Source: Acanthacorydalis orientalis (taxonomy: Eukaryota > Arthropoda > Insecta > Megaloptera > Corydalidae). From it: a DNA stretch of 64,000 bases. The notes beneath the pieces are model-generated. The model had not been told where the DNA came from. It made no database searches and was given only the letters and a program-made list of their open reading frames with translations. Shown piece by piece: positions 1-11,884 of the stretch (within the stretch, counting starts at the first letter, position 1; each line of letters opens with the position of its first letter). Location: positions 55,126,556-55,190,555 of the forward strand of contig CM068315.1 in NCBI GenBank assembly GCA_034766995.1, given 5' to 3'. The translations under genes and the position numbers were made by a program.

Positions 1-356
1 TGAGCAAAAGTTTTTGTATATCCGTCTATTTTGTTTTAAATAAAATATTCTACACATTGAATTTGATCAGAAATTTGAATATTATTCAGTATATAATAAT
101 TTTAGTTAATGAAAAAAGTATGATGTGAATGTGTATCAATTGTAGGATTAATGGAAGAAATCATATATTAAACAGTTTTTTCAATAGTTTTGTTTCATTA
201 AATTTAAATGCGGAAGTAAAGCCGTAATATTTTTTTATTATTTTATTATGTCAATAAATCTCGTTAAAAAACGGGTTTTAGTTGTCTTTTTATCTCGTCT
301 CTGTTAATTTCAGCTGGTCCAGTTTTAATTACTTGCAAAAATCTTTCTTACACTGC

Positions 357-419
<63 letters not shown>

Positions 420-3400
420 GTATTGCATTTATATGTATTGTTTTAATTAAAAGTTTTGTGGTAAGAATGGTATATTCGTCGCTGAATCTATGGTATTCGG
501 ATCTTGTAAAAACTGCGCACAGATTCTGTCTGCCATTTGCTAAAATATATTACGATGTGAATGTCTAAAATATATTTGCGGTCTGAGTATTACATTATAA
601 ACTTTCGTTCAGATTTATATATAAGTTATTAAAAGACTTATTGATAAAAAATATTTTTCTGTCTTTTCAGTCCGCCGGTCGAATTTCCTCAAACAGATAT
701 TTTTTCTTCATACTTAACGGTTGTTTTAAATACTAGTATTGACCTCCGAAACATGTGTGCAGAGTAATGACGACAGCTGGCCGTAGTAGCCTATTTCGAA
801 ACAGAAAAATCCTCATGTGTATAGGTGTATAAGTCGATAGTGAAAAGTTGAACACAGTTAAAATAATGTATAAAGTTGATTTATTTATTGCTTTTAATTT
901 ACAACATTTTAATTTACAAAAGTTACACAGTAAAACAGAAATGAAAGTAAATTCGAAACGAAAGATACCACATGCCTGAAAAAAATCATAAAATCGATCT
1001 CTTAAATATGGAAATTATAAGTAATGTATTTATGATTTTTTTTACAAAACAATTTGAATTGTGAGTACAATTTCTTACTGAATCATGACCGGGCAGTAGT
1101 CGGTTTATTTATTTTTACTTAAATTTATTGTATTAAATATGTTATATACTTTCCCATGTTTACAGTTTAAATAAACGCTTTAATAATAAAGGTATCCTCC
1201 ATTTGGCCCACAGAGCTGCAAATATCAATGAACATACCGTAGTTCAAGTTTTAAACATTTAATTTGAAATGTATGTCTGTTTAACTCGATAAACTGGTTA
1301 ATTCTACTACATATTTGTCAAATGTGTGTGCCTACAGCTATCAGTGAATTCGCATAAATGAATTAGTCATCTTCAGAATGAACTATTACATAAATTGTTT
1401 TTCAGTGTGTTTTTTTTACTCGTGTAATTGTATTGTATAGTTGATACTGTCGCCATTGATCACTCATTATTTAACGATTTCTTAAGTAATGCTGTGTTGT
1501 CGCCCATGTGGATGATTGCAGGGGACATAAAGATAATTCCAAGAGGCGAATTGTTGACGCCTACTTGTTCCAATTCTAAATTTACATATATGATTCACTT
1601 TATTTAAAGTTCCTTGCACACAGCTTAGTCAATTGCATTTATAAACCGTTGTGAATGTATTCGAACGTTCGCATATGTGTATTGCCTTGCATAGTAACTT
1701 ATATACTTGTCTTTTGGTATTTCCTGTTCGAATGTACGCTGTGTTTGATTCGAATTTTCTCAGTGAGAGGCCACTCTGTACATTTTTTTATCAATTATTA
1801 AACCGCTTTATTAAATTGTTTAATTTTTATTAAACTGTTCACAACATTCTTTTCGCGTGCACGTTTATTGAACGTTCAGTGATATCGATTCTATTTCAAA
1901 TATTTTACAATTTAAACAGAAATGTTTTTCAAAAAATATCACATCCGATAATACACACGAGATATTGTTTAGTCAGTGAATTAATCACGCCGGAGACATC
2001 CGAAAATATTTCCATTTCGGAATGTTTTTCATGTCGTTTTTATTTTGCACCGTAAGCGTTTATAAACTTCACGCCAAGAAAATAAGATTTACTTATTAGT
2101 ATTTCTGCGCTAGGCTACTTATTTATTAACAGGAACGACGCTGTAAAAGTATAATTATTGTAATTACATCGGAATATGTTTCTCCGGAGACAGAGAATTC
2201 AGGGGGATTGTAGAATTTGAATATTACTCATCAATTAATCATGCCATAAAAGACGTGGGGTTGCGTTGAGAGTATAAAACATTTTTTATTCGGCATTCAT
2301 TCGTTGTCAGTTTATATTTCTGGTTGTATTTGTATTCGAAGATGCTTTTTTTATATAAAAATCATATTTTACTGTTTTTTTTTATCTTATTAGTCTAATT
2401 TTCAGTAAGACAACAGTGCGTGCGAATGTTTAATTATGTGTTTTTAATAATCGCATAAAATTTCGTATCACTATTTTATTAATAGTTTTCTTTCATAGTT
2501 GTTTGTGCACTAGTAAAACGTTCCAGTCTGGAGTACATTGTAGTGATGCAGTTGTAGTAGGAAATAGTACTCCACTACTACACATTATACGTTTGGCGGG
2601 ATCAATACTGCATGCAGCTAGTGCAGTGGTAGTTGTTACTGCAACTAACCTACCCCAATACAAAATGCATTATGCAGCGGTTTTTTTTTTCTGTCTGTAG
2701 GAGACATTGCCCTCATCAGTTCTTAAGGTATAGGTCAGTTAGTTACATCAGACGCGAATTTTAATTAACCATTCTTAAGTGCTTGTATTTTTTATCATAT
2801 ACCAATTAATTTAATCCCATTGATATTTTCATGATATTTATATCATTTTATAAACACTAAACGGTATTACAATTTTAATGTTTTACATTATCAGTAAATT
2901 TAAATTCGTTCATAAATATGTCATGATATAAAAAAATCGTACTAGTTTATTGTTAATTTTAAATGTCTTCTCGAAAACGTTTCGACAGTTATTCGCTATT
3001 TTTCCTTTTTAAATAAATCGATTGCTCAATTCAAAAGGAACAAGAAGTTTCAAAGTGGAACATTAGAGTAATTAAATGTCCCTTCTTGCGAATTCGTCTT
3101 CAAATTTAAAATTACTCATCGTTAATTCATTGAACTAATTAATTCGCTAGAGTTGGCCTAATAACAATGTGTTGCGTATATGCACAGAATTCATTGTTAT
3201 GCCTGGTAGACATACAAAATCTTATTACATTGATTTTTCTGCACTAGTTTTTCGACCTTCTCATTCTTGAAAGTTTTTTTGCTCACATCTATAATTTCAC
3301 ACTGTGCTTGAACTAGTTGTTGAAATAATACCAAAAAAAAACCTCATATTTACTACATGCATGAATATGTCGCATTGAGTGTACGTGTATCATCGGTTTG

Positions 3401-4265
3401 GCACCATTACTAGTAAATTTCTAACGTAGATAAATCACTACGGCCGCACAACAAAATTATTCGACAAACATTAATCGTCACAATATGCAGAGTGAATTAT
3501 TTAATCGACGACTCGTGACGAACGATGCATTTTTTTGCTCGGAACGAAAATACAAAGCCGAATTAAAGTCACTTTGATATTGGCAAGACACACTACTGCT
3601 TCACGTTAATCAGACATGAGAGTGTAATAACCTCCGCCTGGCCTTGAAAATCGACAGGTCTTTGGCAGGAGTTTGTGTGAAGGCATTTGTGAATGTTCCG
3701 TACCTCTGCTAGATTAGGCAGGCAACACATAGTGCGAATACATATTGTAGCTTTATGTATTATAACTTTCGAGTGCTCTGGCGATTGGAGTATGACCTTG
3801 AATACCTGAATCGAAATTGCTCATCTACTGGGTCAACTTACATCCGGGAACGTTTTATTCTTACAGTTTATCGAGCAGAATTGAACAATTTATGAAATCG
3901 ATTACAAGCTCACTAGATGTATGCATTTATGTGTATATATATATATATAGTGTGTGTGTGTATATATCTCATGAATTTTTCCAAAGCTCGTGCATTAAAT
4001 TGAAATTTTTCTAAAACATTTAAAGAACAACTATTAGTTGTAACTATAATAGTCATAACTAATTTCAACTTTAAATAGGAATCAAAATTAGAGCAAGCAC
4101 TTCGACATGGCTATTAAATAGATAAACAATGCGGAAATATATCTAGAGGCTATCACCATAACACATAGCATGCTGGCCGGTTACCTTAACAACTAACGAT
4201 AACTCATCTCGGCGAACTATTACAATCATGGTTCTAGTTATACCTTGCTATACTGTAAGAGAATG
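1..4265. other. Non-coding AT-rich DNA
   Basis: Apart from a (TA)n(GT)n run at 358-421 and a short one near 3930, there is no gene or recognisable element. Short open frames here lack codon bias and homology. The stretch 2503-2700 has imperfect self-complementary GTAGTAG/CTACTAC motifs but no clear identity. Probably upstream intron or intergenic DNA of the Myc locus. Confidence 0.5.
358..421. repeat. (TA)n(GT)n microsatellite
   Basis: TA run of about 45 bp passing into GT. Confidence 0.95.
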
Positions 4266-4269
4266 TGTC

Positions 4270-4313
<44 letters not shown>
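4270..4313. repeat. (TA)n microsatellite
   Basis: One CAT interruption at the left. Confidence 0.95.
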
Positions 4314-4314
<1 letters not shown>

Positions 4315-4704
4315 AATAATTTACTAGATATAAGACAAATTTATTTCTAAAACCAGTTGATGTGTGTTACATCTGTATTGTAATTTTGCACTAAGTCAGC
4401 TAGTCGGTTAGGTGAGAGAGGTCTTATCGACTTACTCTCGTCGTCTACCACATTGTGGGAGGCTACGTTTTTATACACTGTTGGTATTAAATCAGGTCAG
4501 CGTTTTTTTTCTTTTTTTCTTTTTCGCTATAATAATCTATTCGAAATTCTTCTCGACATCGCCGCACTGATTTCTATATCCTATAAGATATAAATCAAAC
4601 GTTCTGTATCGCACCGTTAATGTAATCGATGAAGCCAAGTGAAATCAGATCTGTTTAAAATTTCAGACTGGAATGCTATTTTTTTTTAATTAATAACGTC
4701 TTGT

Positions 4705-4708
<4 letters not shown>

Positions 4709-4770
<62 letters not shown>

Positions 4771-4773
4771 ATG
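4709..4773. repeat. (AT)n(GT)n microsatellite
   Basis: AT run passing into GT, then an ATGC tetramer run. Confidence 0.95.
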
Positions 4774-4865
4774 CATGCATGCATGTTGTATGTATGTTTT
4801 AAACAGTACGGTTCTAGTCACTTTTAAGTATAGGTTTCTGTATTGAAAAATGTAATGATTCATGT

Positions 4866-6370
4866 GTGCGAAAGACCCTTTCATTTAATGGCATATTTGC
4901 ATGGAATAGTTCGACTTGCACACATATAAAGTCACGCGAGTCGTCGTCGTCGTCGTGTTGCAGGAAGCAGCAGGAGGCATCCGATGTAGCTGCTATTTGT
5001 ACGATGCAGACTGCCGAAGACCGACGTCGCGATACGTACAAATTGATATAAATAGAATGAATGAGAATGCTCCTGCTCTGATGACGATTCTAATGTTAGC
5101 ACGACAATCTATCGGTACGGTTACGGATGCCGCGTTTTCCAAACTATAATATTTGTGTTCATCGTGCGCTTTGTCGTGTCGACGACTTCGAAGTGACGTC
5201 ACACTTCATTTGTACACGATAAATATAGAAGTGTGTATTAATAATGTGTGTTCATTTGCGGTAGACGCATTTCATCTGAAAGGGAAACACTTTTATTATG
5301 TAACGTACACAGGTTTTTGGATGGGTTCAGTATGTGTGTGTGTACACAGAGAGAGAGAGAGAGTGAGTGAGTGATACGAAAACATTTTTAAAATTGTTTT
5401 CATACTTACCGAATTGAAATGCTTTTAAATGAACCGAGACCATTTCTTTTGTACAATGTTCTACTATTGAAATTTCTCTGAATTGATGTGATCAAAAAAT
5501 ACATTTTCCAATTATATTTCATGTTGGCAGTAATTCGGATGTTTTTTATAACATAATCTCAGCACCTCTGTACCACTTTGAAATTTGAACGAATGTTTTT
5601 TCGCTGTCAAGATGTTTGCGGAGTGCATCTACGTTATCATTTGGCTTCGATGTTCATTTGCATATTTTATTATCCGTGTCCAGTGTCATTTTCTGCATGA
5701 TTACACTGTTCGGAAACAGTTTCGTAGATGTGATTTTTAAAGTGCCGTCGACCGAATGTACAGGGAAAAAAAGTTAAATAAACACATTTCTGTTCGCACG
5801 GCGACGACGTCGTACGCTCGAATTCCGCACACGCTTTCATCATTTCTGACATAGGTGCAGTTAAATTATAATACCTATATTGTAGCGCACGATTGCAGGT
5901 AACAGATAAAAGCATGCAGTACTGCGTTGTTGCACTTCCATGCACTCGGCTACAATTCAGACAGGCCGACTGCTGTAATGTGAATACAGCGGCGGGTTAG
6001 CGACAGGGTTGAACGACCTCGTCGCATTCTCCTCTCTGGAAATACAGACTACCGCAACGTTTGAACCATGCAGTAATGTTGGAAGTATTCCGCGATAAAG
6101 TCTGTGTATCGGGTGAACGCGCGGAAGCAAACGTTGACGCGGGTGGTTTCGCTTACTGTTATACTCTGCGCAAGAATCGAACCGCTGATATCAGAATCGT
6201 GTGCGACTTCATATGCTGCGTATACGATCCGAATCTACTGCTATCCCTTTCGACTAGTAAATGTACAAAAACAGGACGATAGGGGAACGTTTTTGTGCAA
6301 TGCGACCGCGCCTAGTAATGCCGTATTTGATGATTGCACGTGGATTTGTTGCATGATAACGTAAAGGGGT
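4866..6370. promoter_or_regulatory. GC/CpG-richer islets, possible regulatory DNA
   Basis: Patches around 4920-5200, 5790-5850 and 5940-6330 are richer in CG dinucleotides than the flanking DNA. They include a (GTC)n-like run near 4937 and several short overlapping frames on both strands. None of these frames shows a recognisable domain. Such patches in an AT-rich intron are typical of enhancers or alternative 5' exons, but no core promoter motif is conclusive. Confidence 0.25.
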
Positions 6371-6535
6371 TGTTCGTGTTCAGTCCCTCATTCATATATT
6401 TCGTTTTGCGGTTTCTATTTGTTATTCCAGGAATTTTTATGCGCTATTCATAAAAGAATGTATGATGTTTTTTAACAGTTGGCGGCGAGTCATATGCGAC
6501 CAGGTGGAATCACTAGTTCGTGTTCGATTAAATAG

Positions 6536-6537
<2 letters not shown>

Positions 6538-6588
<51 letters not shown>
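6538..6588. repeat. (TA)n microsatellite
   Basis: One GTA interruption at the right. Confidence 0.95.
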
Positions 6589-6589
<1 letters not shown>

Positions 6590-7231
6590 GGGGAAACATT
6601 AAAATGATATAAGTTTTCTTTTTTTAAAAAGAGAAACAGTTATATTGTAATTCATATTTTTGAAAGATTGTAAAAAAATACTTGTATGAAATTGAAAACT
6701 ATCCGTTAAAAAATGTTTTTAGCACAATTACAAACGTGCACTATCCTTTGAAACACAGTAGATTGATTTCAGTATCGATCATTTTTATATAATATATCCT
6801 TTCTAAACTAACAGTTATTCAACATTCGCATCTTCATGTAATCATATCAATGTTGAAATCGTACGAATCATGTTCTGTGTTTTTGGTTTTTAATCGTCGA
6901 TAAACTAATGCCAAGAATGAATGTATGTAAACTCAACACTCAACTCTTCTGATTTGCGGGCTGAATAGATGGCTCTTAATTTTTTAACGTTCAAATTCTT
7001 ATCTGTTTTGTATATTTTTTTATTATGTTTGGTCCACCTTCTACGTATTGTTTATTTTTTCATCTCTTTAATTATTACATGACATGTTTAGTATGCTGTC
7101 CTATTTCTTATTTTCCACTTCAACTTTGTAATTTTACATTTAATTCGTCCTCGAACTTTATGTTTTGTGGTGGAAATTAAAACTAGCGATATGATATGGT
7201 GACAGCTTTTTTATAATTTTAATATCTTGAT

Positions 7232-7234
<3 letters not shown>

Positions 7235-7275
<41 letters not shown>
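7235..7275. repeat. (TA)n microsatellite
   Basis: Pure TA run, about 40 bp. Confidence 0.95.
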
Positions 7276-7280
<5 letters not shown>

Positions 7281-7529
7281 GGACTAGTGTATAGTGAAAT
7301 GGTAAGATAAAAAAAACATCAAGATTCAAAATGGATTTTTGTTTGATTTGCTGCCGTAGCATGTATCGTTACACATCTTAGAAGAAGCAGGACATATGTT
7401 CGTATCGGCTCGAATATAAGCTCAGTATATTCATGTAGGGAATCGGAACGTATTCCGTCCTCGCATCCATTTTTATCGGAATGTTTTTAATATGTATATA
7501 TTTTTATCACGCGCCCGCCACACAAAACG

Positions 7530-7850
7530 GCTCGATAGCATCAATCATAGAGAGAAAATCCCGCGTTTTGTCGACGCGACTAGAGAGAGGTACACCTCTC
7601 CACTTTACCCGTCTGGGCATCGATCCAGCAGACGTCGGGCGTCGTTTCGTCCGTCTGTGTCTCGATCGGTCGAAGCGACGCGTCGCCGACGCCCCGGTCA
7701 GCGGCGCGGCGTTATGACGTCATCGCGCCAGTTTCGCCGCGCGTGCTCCGTGCCGCGTCTGTTTCGGCCACGCCGCGCCGTTAATAACGCTCCACTCTCT
7801 CTCTCGTCCTCCGCACCCGCACGTTTTCGTGTGTTTTAAGGGTGTCACAT
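7530..7850. promoter_or_regulatory. CpG island-like patch with CRE palindrome, promoter candidate
   Basis: This is among the most CG-dense sequence in the window (for example GGCGCGGCG, CGCCGCGCG). It contains the palindromic CRE TGACGTCA at 7715-7722, followed by GCGCCAGTTTCGCCGCGC, which resembles E2F-type sites. Frames spanning it are arginine/serine-rich as expected of GC-rich non-coding DNA. It could be a Myc promoter and non-coding first exon, or an enhancer. Confidence 0.4.
7715..7722. promoter_or_regulatory. CRE/CREB-type palindrome TGACGTCA
   Basis: A perfect 8 bp palindrome in the centre of the CpG-rich patch. Known as the CREB/ATF site; function here is inferred from context. Confidence 0.4.
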
Positions 7851-9497
7851 AATGCAGTTGCCGATGACGTAAAAACGAGGTCTGTCTGTGTAAAAACGCG
7901 ACATTTTCGTTAATAATAAATCTTAAATGCTTTTTAAATGTAGGCTACATGATATACTCTTTATGTAGGGCATTAATTTTTAAATCGTCCGGTTTTTTCT
8001 TTAAAAAAAAACATTTATCTGCATACATTAATAACGACGCATTTTCGACGATGATAATAGGTTCAGTATACATCACAATTGAAATAATTATGCTGTTTTA
8101 AAAAAGTATCTATGTAAGTGTTTGTACACCGTTAGCTAATTTTTTATCTTGAAAAACATTTCAAATCTCGTGCGAGTGCTTTAAAACGATTATATGTTTT
8201 TTCATTACTACCAATGTTTTAGTTCCTCCGATTTTTTTTTTCAATAAATTCTTGCGGTTTTGAATTGAATAGAATAAATAGTCAGCGTTCATTAATTTAT
8301 TTTCATCTAGTCAAATATATGTTATGATCGAACGACTGTTTGTAGTCTCTTTCACGAAGTTGTTCCGTTTTTAAGGCTGACAAAATTTAAAAAAAATGTT
8401 TACTCGAGGTTTATTTGAATAAAAAAAATGTAATGGAATTCTTGATTGTACGTAATGTTTTTTTTAAATGAAAATACAAAATATTTTTGAAATTAGAAAT
8501 GAAGAAAAATACAAGAAAATAAATACCTTTATTGTTCTTAACCCTATCCCTGCATTTAGGGATAAGGTTTGGTTTTTTTTAATATCATTTGGTTTAATTT
8601 TAATAAATTTTTGGATTATTGCTTTAACAGTTATTAGCTCGAGAGTCAGTTTGCTCTTGCTATATTTTAACATTTTCTGTTCGTTCAATCATTACAATCG
8701 ATGGGATTTGAAATGAATTGTGCGAATAACGTTTAGCAAAGAACTGAAATGAATTTTTTTTTTTATTAAAAGAAAAATATCAACTGTTTCCTATAATTTT
8801 TCTGTATGGTTACTCTAAATAAAACCCGTTATTACAAAAAAGTATTTCGGATTTTTACAGATACAATTTTTTTTGTATGAAATTTTTGTATGAAGAACTG
8901 TATTTAACCCAACGGTTGATTTGTAAAAAAATATATAAACTTATTATAATCGAAAACGCTCTCATTTCGCGTGTACGATACCTTTAACCGCATTATATTG
9001 CATCGTTTAAGAACGGGCGTTGGTTTTTTGTATTCACATCCATAACGATTATTTCGTCTCGTTCTTTTTCGAACAGCCGAAGTACATGAATACATCTTCG
9101 TTGTGTTCTGTCTGGTTTCGATTCATTTTCTACATGTTCTGCATCCCGCCTTACTTCCTGCGCATGTCTACAGAATGCAGACGTTTCTGTAATATCATAT
9201 TTTATTTTTTTGCGGTCGTTTTATTTGCATGTCGCCGACATCTCGGCATTTAAAAATCATACTTGTTGGAATATCGAATGAAAAATTAAATTCGAGATAT
9301 TTCTTTTTACTTGCTGCAATATCGACACGCAATATAATTATAATCGACCGCACACTCGGGATGAAATTCGTTTAGAGAATGTCTTGAAATGATGTTTTTA
9401 ATGTTGTGTTTCGGTAAATATTAAAGATCTATATTTTTTTTTGTTGTTTGGAGAGCACTGAGGGATTGAAATGTAGATTTTTATGAAATAGTAACAT

Positions 9498-9499
<2 letters not shown>

Positions 9500-9541
<42 letters not shown>
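9500..9541. repeat. (TA)n microsatellite
   Basis: Pure TA run, about 42 bp. Confidence 0.95.
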
Positions 9542-9544
<3 letters not shown>

Positions 9545-9799
9545 ATTATGTATGTTTAATGTTTGTTCTTTTATGAAATGTAATTTACATTTCTTTAACT
9601 GTCTACAATATTTCTACTAGTGTGTAATGTTAATTAGCGCTATATGTTTTTTTCTCCTGTAATTTGAAAACTTACATGTCATTCGGTTATTAATAACTGA
9701 ATAATTTCATAGAAAATTTAAACAATGCCCGACCGAGTCATGTAAAAAAAAGCTCGGTGATAATTACACTTGATTTCTGCCCAGACACATAGAACTCAT

Positions 9800-10260
9800 T
9801 CTCTTGAATACACTGGCGTGAGGTGAATGTAACTAGAACACGCCAGAGACGCGGGAAAGCGTTCCTCTCGACTGTCACCAACCACCAACCAACGAACGAA
9901 CGAAGCAACCAATCCCTCTCCACCCACCCTTGCGTATGCACGCGCCGCGTTAACGTACGCCAACGTCATCGAACGGCCGACGTTCAAGGTCAGCGCCGTA
10001 GTGCTGTTAGGGTTACTTCAGTTCATTTTGTGCGCAGGGTTGGTTTTGTTACTGCAAGGTTAACGGCGCGGTAGTCGTACGACGGGGTGGTTAGCGGTAC
10101 ATACGCGGGCGGTTCGACTGCGTATTGCGCGCGCTTTACGCCCTCGCAGTCTTCACGATGGCTGGCGAAGAAGTAGGGATGGTCTAGCGCAGACACGGGC
10201 TAGTCGTCGCGTCGCATTAACACGTCGGGGCGGTCGGCGTAATTCGATTAGAACTACATA
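9800..10260. promoter_or_regulatory. Second CpG-rich patch, possible promoter or 5' exon
   Basis: Dense CG dinucleotides occur throughout, including GCGCGCTTTACGCCCTCGCA near 10125. A short ATG frame, ATGGCTGGCGAAGAAGTAGG near 10158, stops after nine codons. No long open frame or homology was found, so a 5' UTR exon, promoter or enhancer is more likely than a coding exon. Confidence 0.3.
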
Positions 10261-10832
10261 TGTTGGCGTCGTGTACATGTGATACTTTTTTTAAACTTTC
10301 GATCGTTTACACTTCTTACAGTTTTTATTATTTTTAAAACGATTTATAATTAATATCATCTAGTTATAATCAATCGTATCATCGACCGTGTTCACTCTTC
10401 TACTACTCCATATATTTTTTTTATAAAGATTGTTGAAAAATCGATTAAAGTATATAATAGTGTAAAGTACCTGTTTGTAATATGTTTTTTGCATACAATT
10501 CCATGCTTATTTTGTTTTCTCTCATACAGTCAAAAAAATGTCAAGTACAATCAAGAAACTGTTATATTTTCAATATACAACTGTGAAAAATAACGAACTT
10601 TTATAACAGGACGAATAAATTTCTCAGAAAAGTCACGATGAAAAGGATTTGTCTGACAAGGGGTGGATACGCCCTCGGAAATTGAGTTTGGGATCAAACT
10701 TCGTGTAGTTGTAGGGTACCCCAAACGTATTAATATAGTAACGTACTAACTCGCACTATCCAGCCATTTTCGAGAAAAAAGGCTCCAAAGTTTCCGCATC
10801 TTATAAGAAAAAGATTTTCTTCAGTAGTTAAC

Positions 10833-10910
10833 CAGCATGATAGCTAGACGGTAGTAGCGCGCCGGCTTAAAGTGTGTGGTGGTGTCAGGTTCGATTCTTG
10901 CTCGATCCAA
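10833..10910 (+). repeat. tRNA-like sequence with pol III A and B boxes, left arm
   Basis: An A-box-like TAGCTAGACGG lies at 10841-10851 and a B-box-like GGTTCGATTC at 10888-10897. The spacing of about 36 bp is tRNA-like. The acceptor ends do not pair well and the anticodon stem is poor, so this is a tRNA-derived relic rather than a working tRNA gene. Transcription would run towards the centre of the fold-back. Confidence 0.55.
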
Positions 10911-11108
10911 GCAGGTTTTTTTTTACTTCACCTGAATAATTATTTAATGCATTTTGTACATTTTATTAAAAAAAGTATTTAAATAGAGATGAAATAATAT
11001 TTTCTTGCAATTCTCTTTCGAAAATGCTCTTTTTTTAAGTTTTGCAATTTTATTTCAGAAAATTATTTTTTTACGAATTTTTTTAGTTTTTTGCTTTCAA
11101 AATTCTTT

Positions 11109-11212
11109 CATGGATATACCACATAATCACTTAATGATTGATTTTTTTTTAATTTTTTTGCATTATTTTGCACACATATTCGTATATTAAAGTGTTCATG
11201 TGGTATATCCAT
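11109..11212 (+). repeat. Nested ~104 bp palindrome-ended unit, copy 1
   Basis: It starts with GGATATACCACATAATCAC and ends with CATGTGGTATATCC, so the unit has its own inverted termini. It lies just inside the point where the large arms stop matching. Confidence 0.65.
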
Positions 11213-11251
11213 AAAAGGATTTTATATCTTTTTCTATACACAATTTTTCGT

Positions 11252-11355
11252 AGAATATACCACATGAACACTTTAATATACGAATATGTGTGCAAAATAA
11301 TGCAAAAAAATTAAAAAAAAATCAATCATTAAGTGATTATGTGGTATATCCATGA
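11252..11355 (-). repeat. Nested ~104 bp unit, inverted copy 2
   Basis: Almost exact reverse complement of the unit at 11109-11212, including GAACACTTTAATATACGAAT and the oligo-A/T core. A 39 bp spacer separates the copies. A related spacer and a partial third unit follow at about 11356-11436, suggesting a period near 145 bp. Confidence 0.65.
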
Positions 11356-11621
11356 AAGAATTGTATACCTTTCTCAATACACAATATCCCGTGGAATATA
11401 CCACACGAACACTTTAATGTACGAATATGTTTGCAAAAGAAAGCAAAAAACTAAAAAAAATTCGTGAAAAAATCATTTTCTGAAGTAAAATTGTAAAACT
11501 TTAAGAAAGAACATTTTTCGAAAGAAAATTGCAAGAAAATGTTATTTCATCTCTATTTAAATACTTTTTTTAATAAAATATATAAAATGCATTAAATAAT
11601 TATTCAGATGAATAAAAAAAA

Positions 11622-11700
11622 TGCTTGGATCGAGTAAGAATCGAACCTGACACCACCAGACACTTTAAGCCGGCACGTTATTACCGTCTAGCTATCATGC
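11622..11700 (-). repeat. tRNA-like sequence with pol III A and B boxes, right arm
   Basis: Reverse-complement counterpart of the left-arm sequence. The minus strand reads TAGCTAGACGG then, at tRNA spacing, GGTTCGATTCTTACTCGATC. Both boxes are intact although the surrounding bases differ, so the boxes are preserved in both arms. It faces the left copy. Confidence 0.55.
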
Positions 11701-11884
11701 TGGTTGACTACTAAAGAAAATTTTTCTCTTATAAGATGCGGAAACTTTGGAGCCTTTTTTTCCTCGAAAATGGCTGGATAGTGCGAGCTAGTGCGTTACT
11801 ATATTAATATACCTTTGTGGTACCCCTACCACTACACTAAGTTTGGTCCCAAACTCAATTTCCGAGGTCGTATCCTCCCCTTGT

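Larger units (their letters stand above)
10656..11884. mobile_element. 1.2 kb fold-back element with nested inverted units
   Basis: Two arms of about 440 bp (10656-11098 and 11439-11884) are reverse complements with modest divergence. Both end in ACAAGGGG/CCCCTTGT. Each arm contains a tRNA-like segment and a shared stretch (CTCGGAAATTGAGTTTGG). The centre holds a separate ~104 bp palindrome-ended unit (ends GGATATACCACAT) at 11109-11212. An inverted copy lies at 11252-11355 and a third partial copy at about 11392-11436. There is no transposase. It matches no family I can name; fold-back or MITE-like DNA transposon, or two inverted SINE-like copies, are the alternatives. Confidence 0.8.

Noticed and set aside
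4866..5202. Four overlapping 60-77 codon frames on both strands
   Set aside because: Mutually overlapping and without domains; best explained by the local GC richness.
6104..6290. tRNA-like B box on the minus strand near 6171 (GGTTCGATTCTTGC)
   Set aside because: The candidate A-box region upstream (TAGCAGTAGATTCGG) is a poor match and no cloverleaf could be built.
7481..7839. Arginine/serine-rich frames in the CpG patch
   Set aside because: Overlapping frames typical of GC-rich non-coding DNA, no start context or homology.
10833..10910. Functional tRNA gene
   Set aside because: A and B boxes are good but acceptor and anticodon stems do not pair; kept only as a tRNA-like repeat.
11005..11190. 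Plus-strand 61-codon frame in the fold-back
   Set aside because: Phe/Ile-rich translation of oligo-T stretches in the repeat arm.
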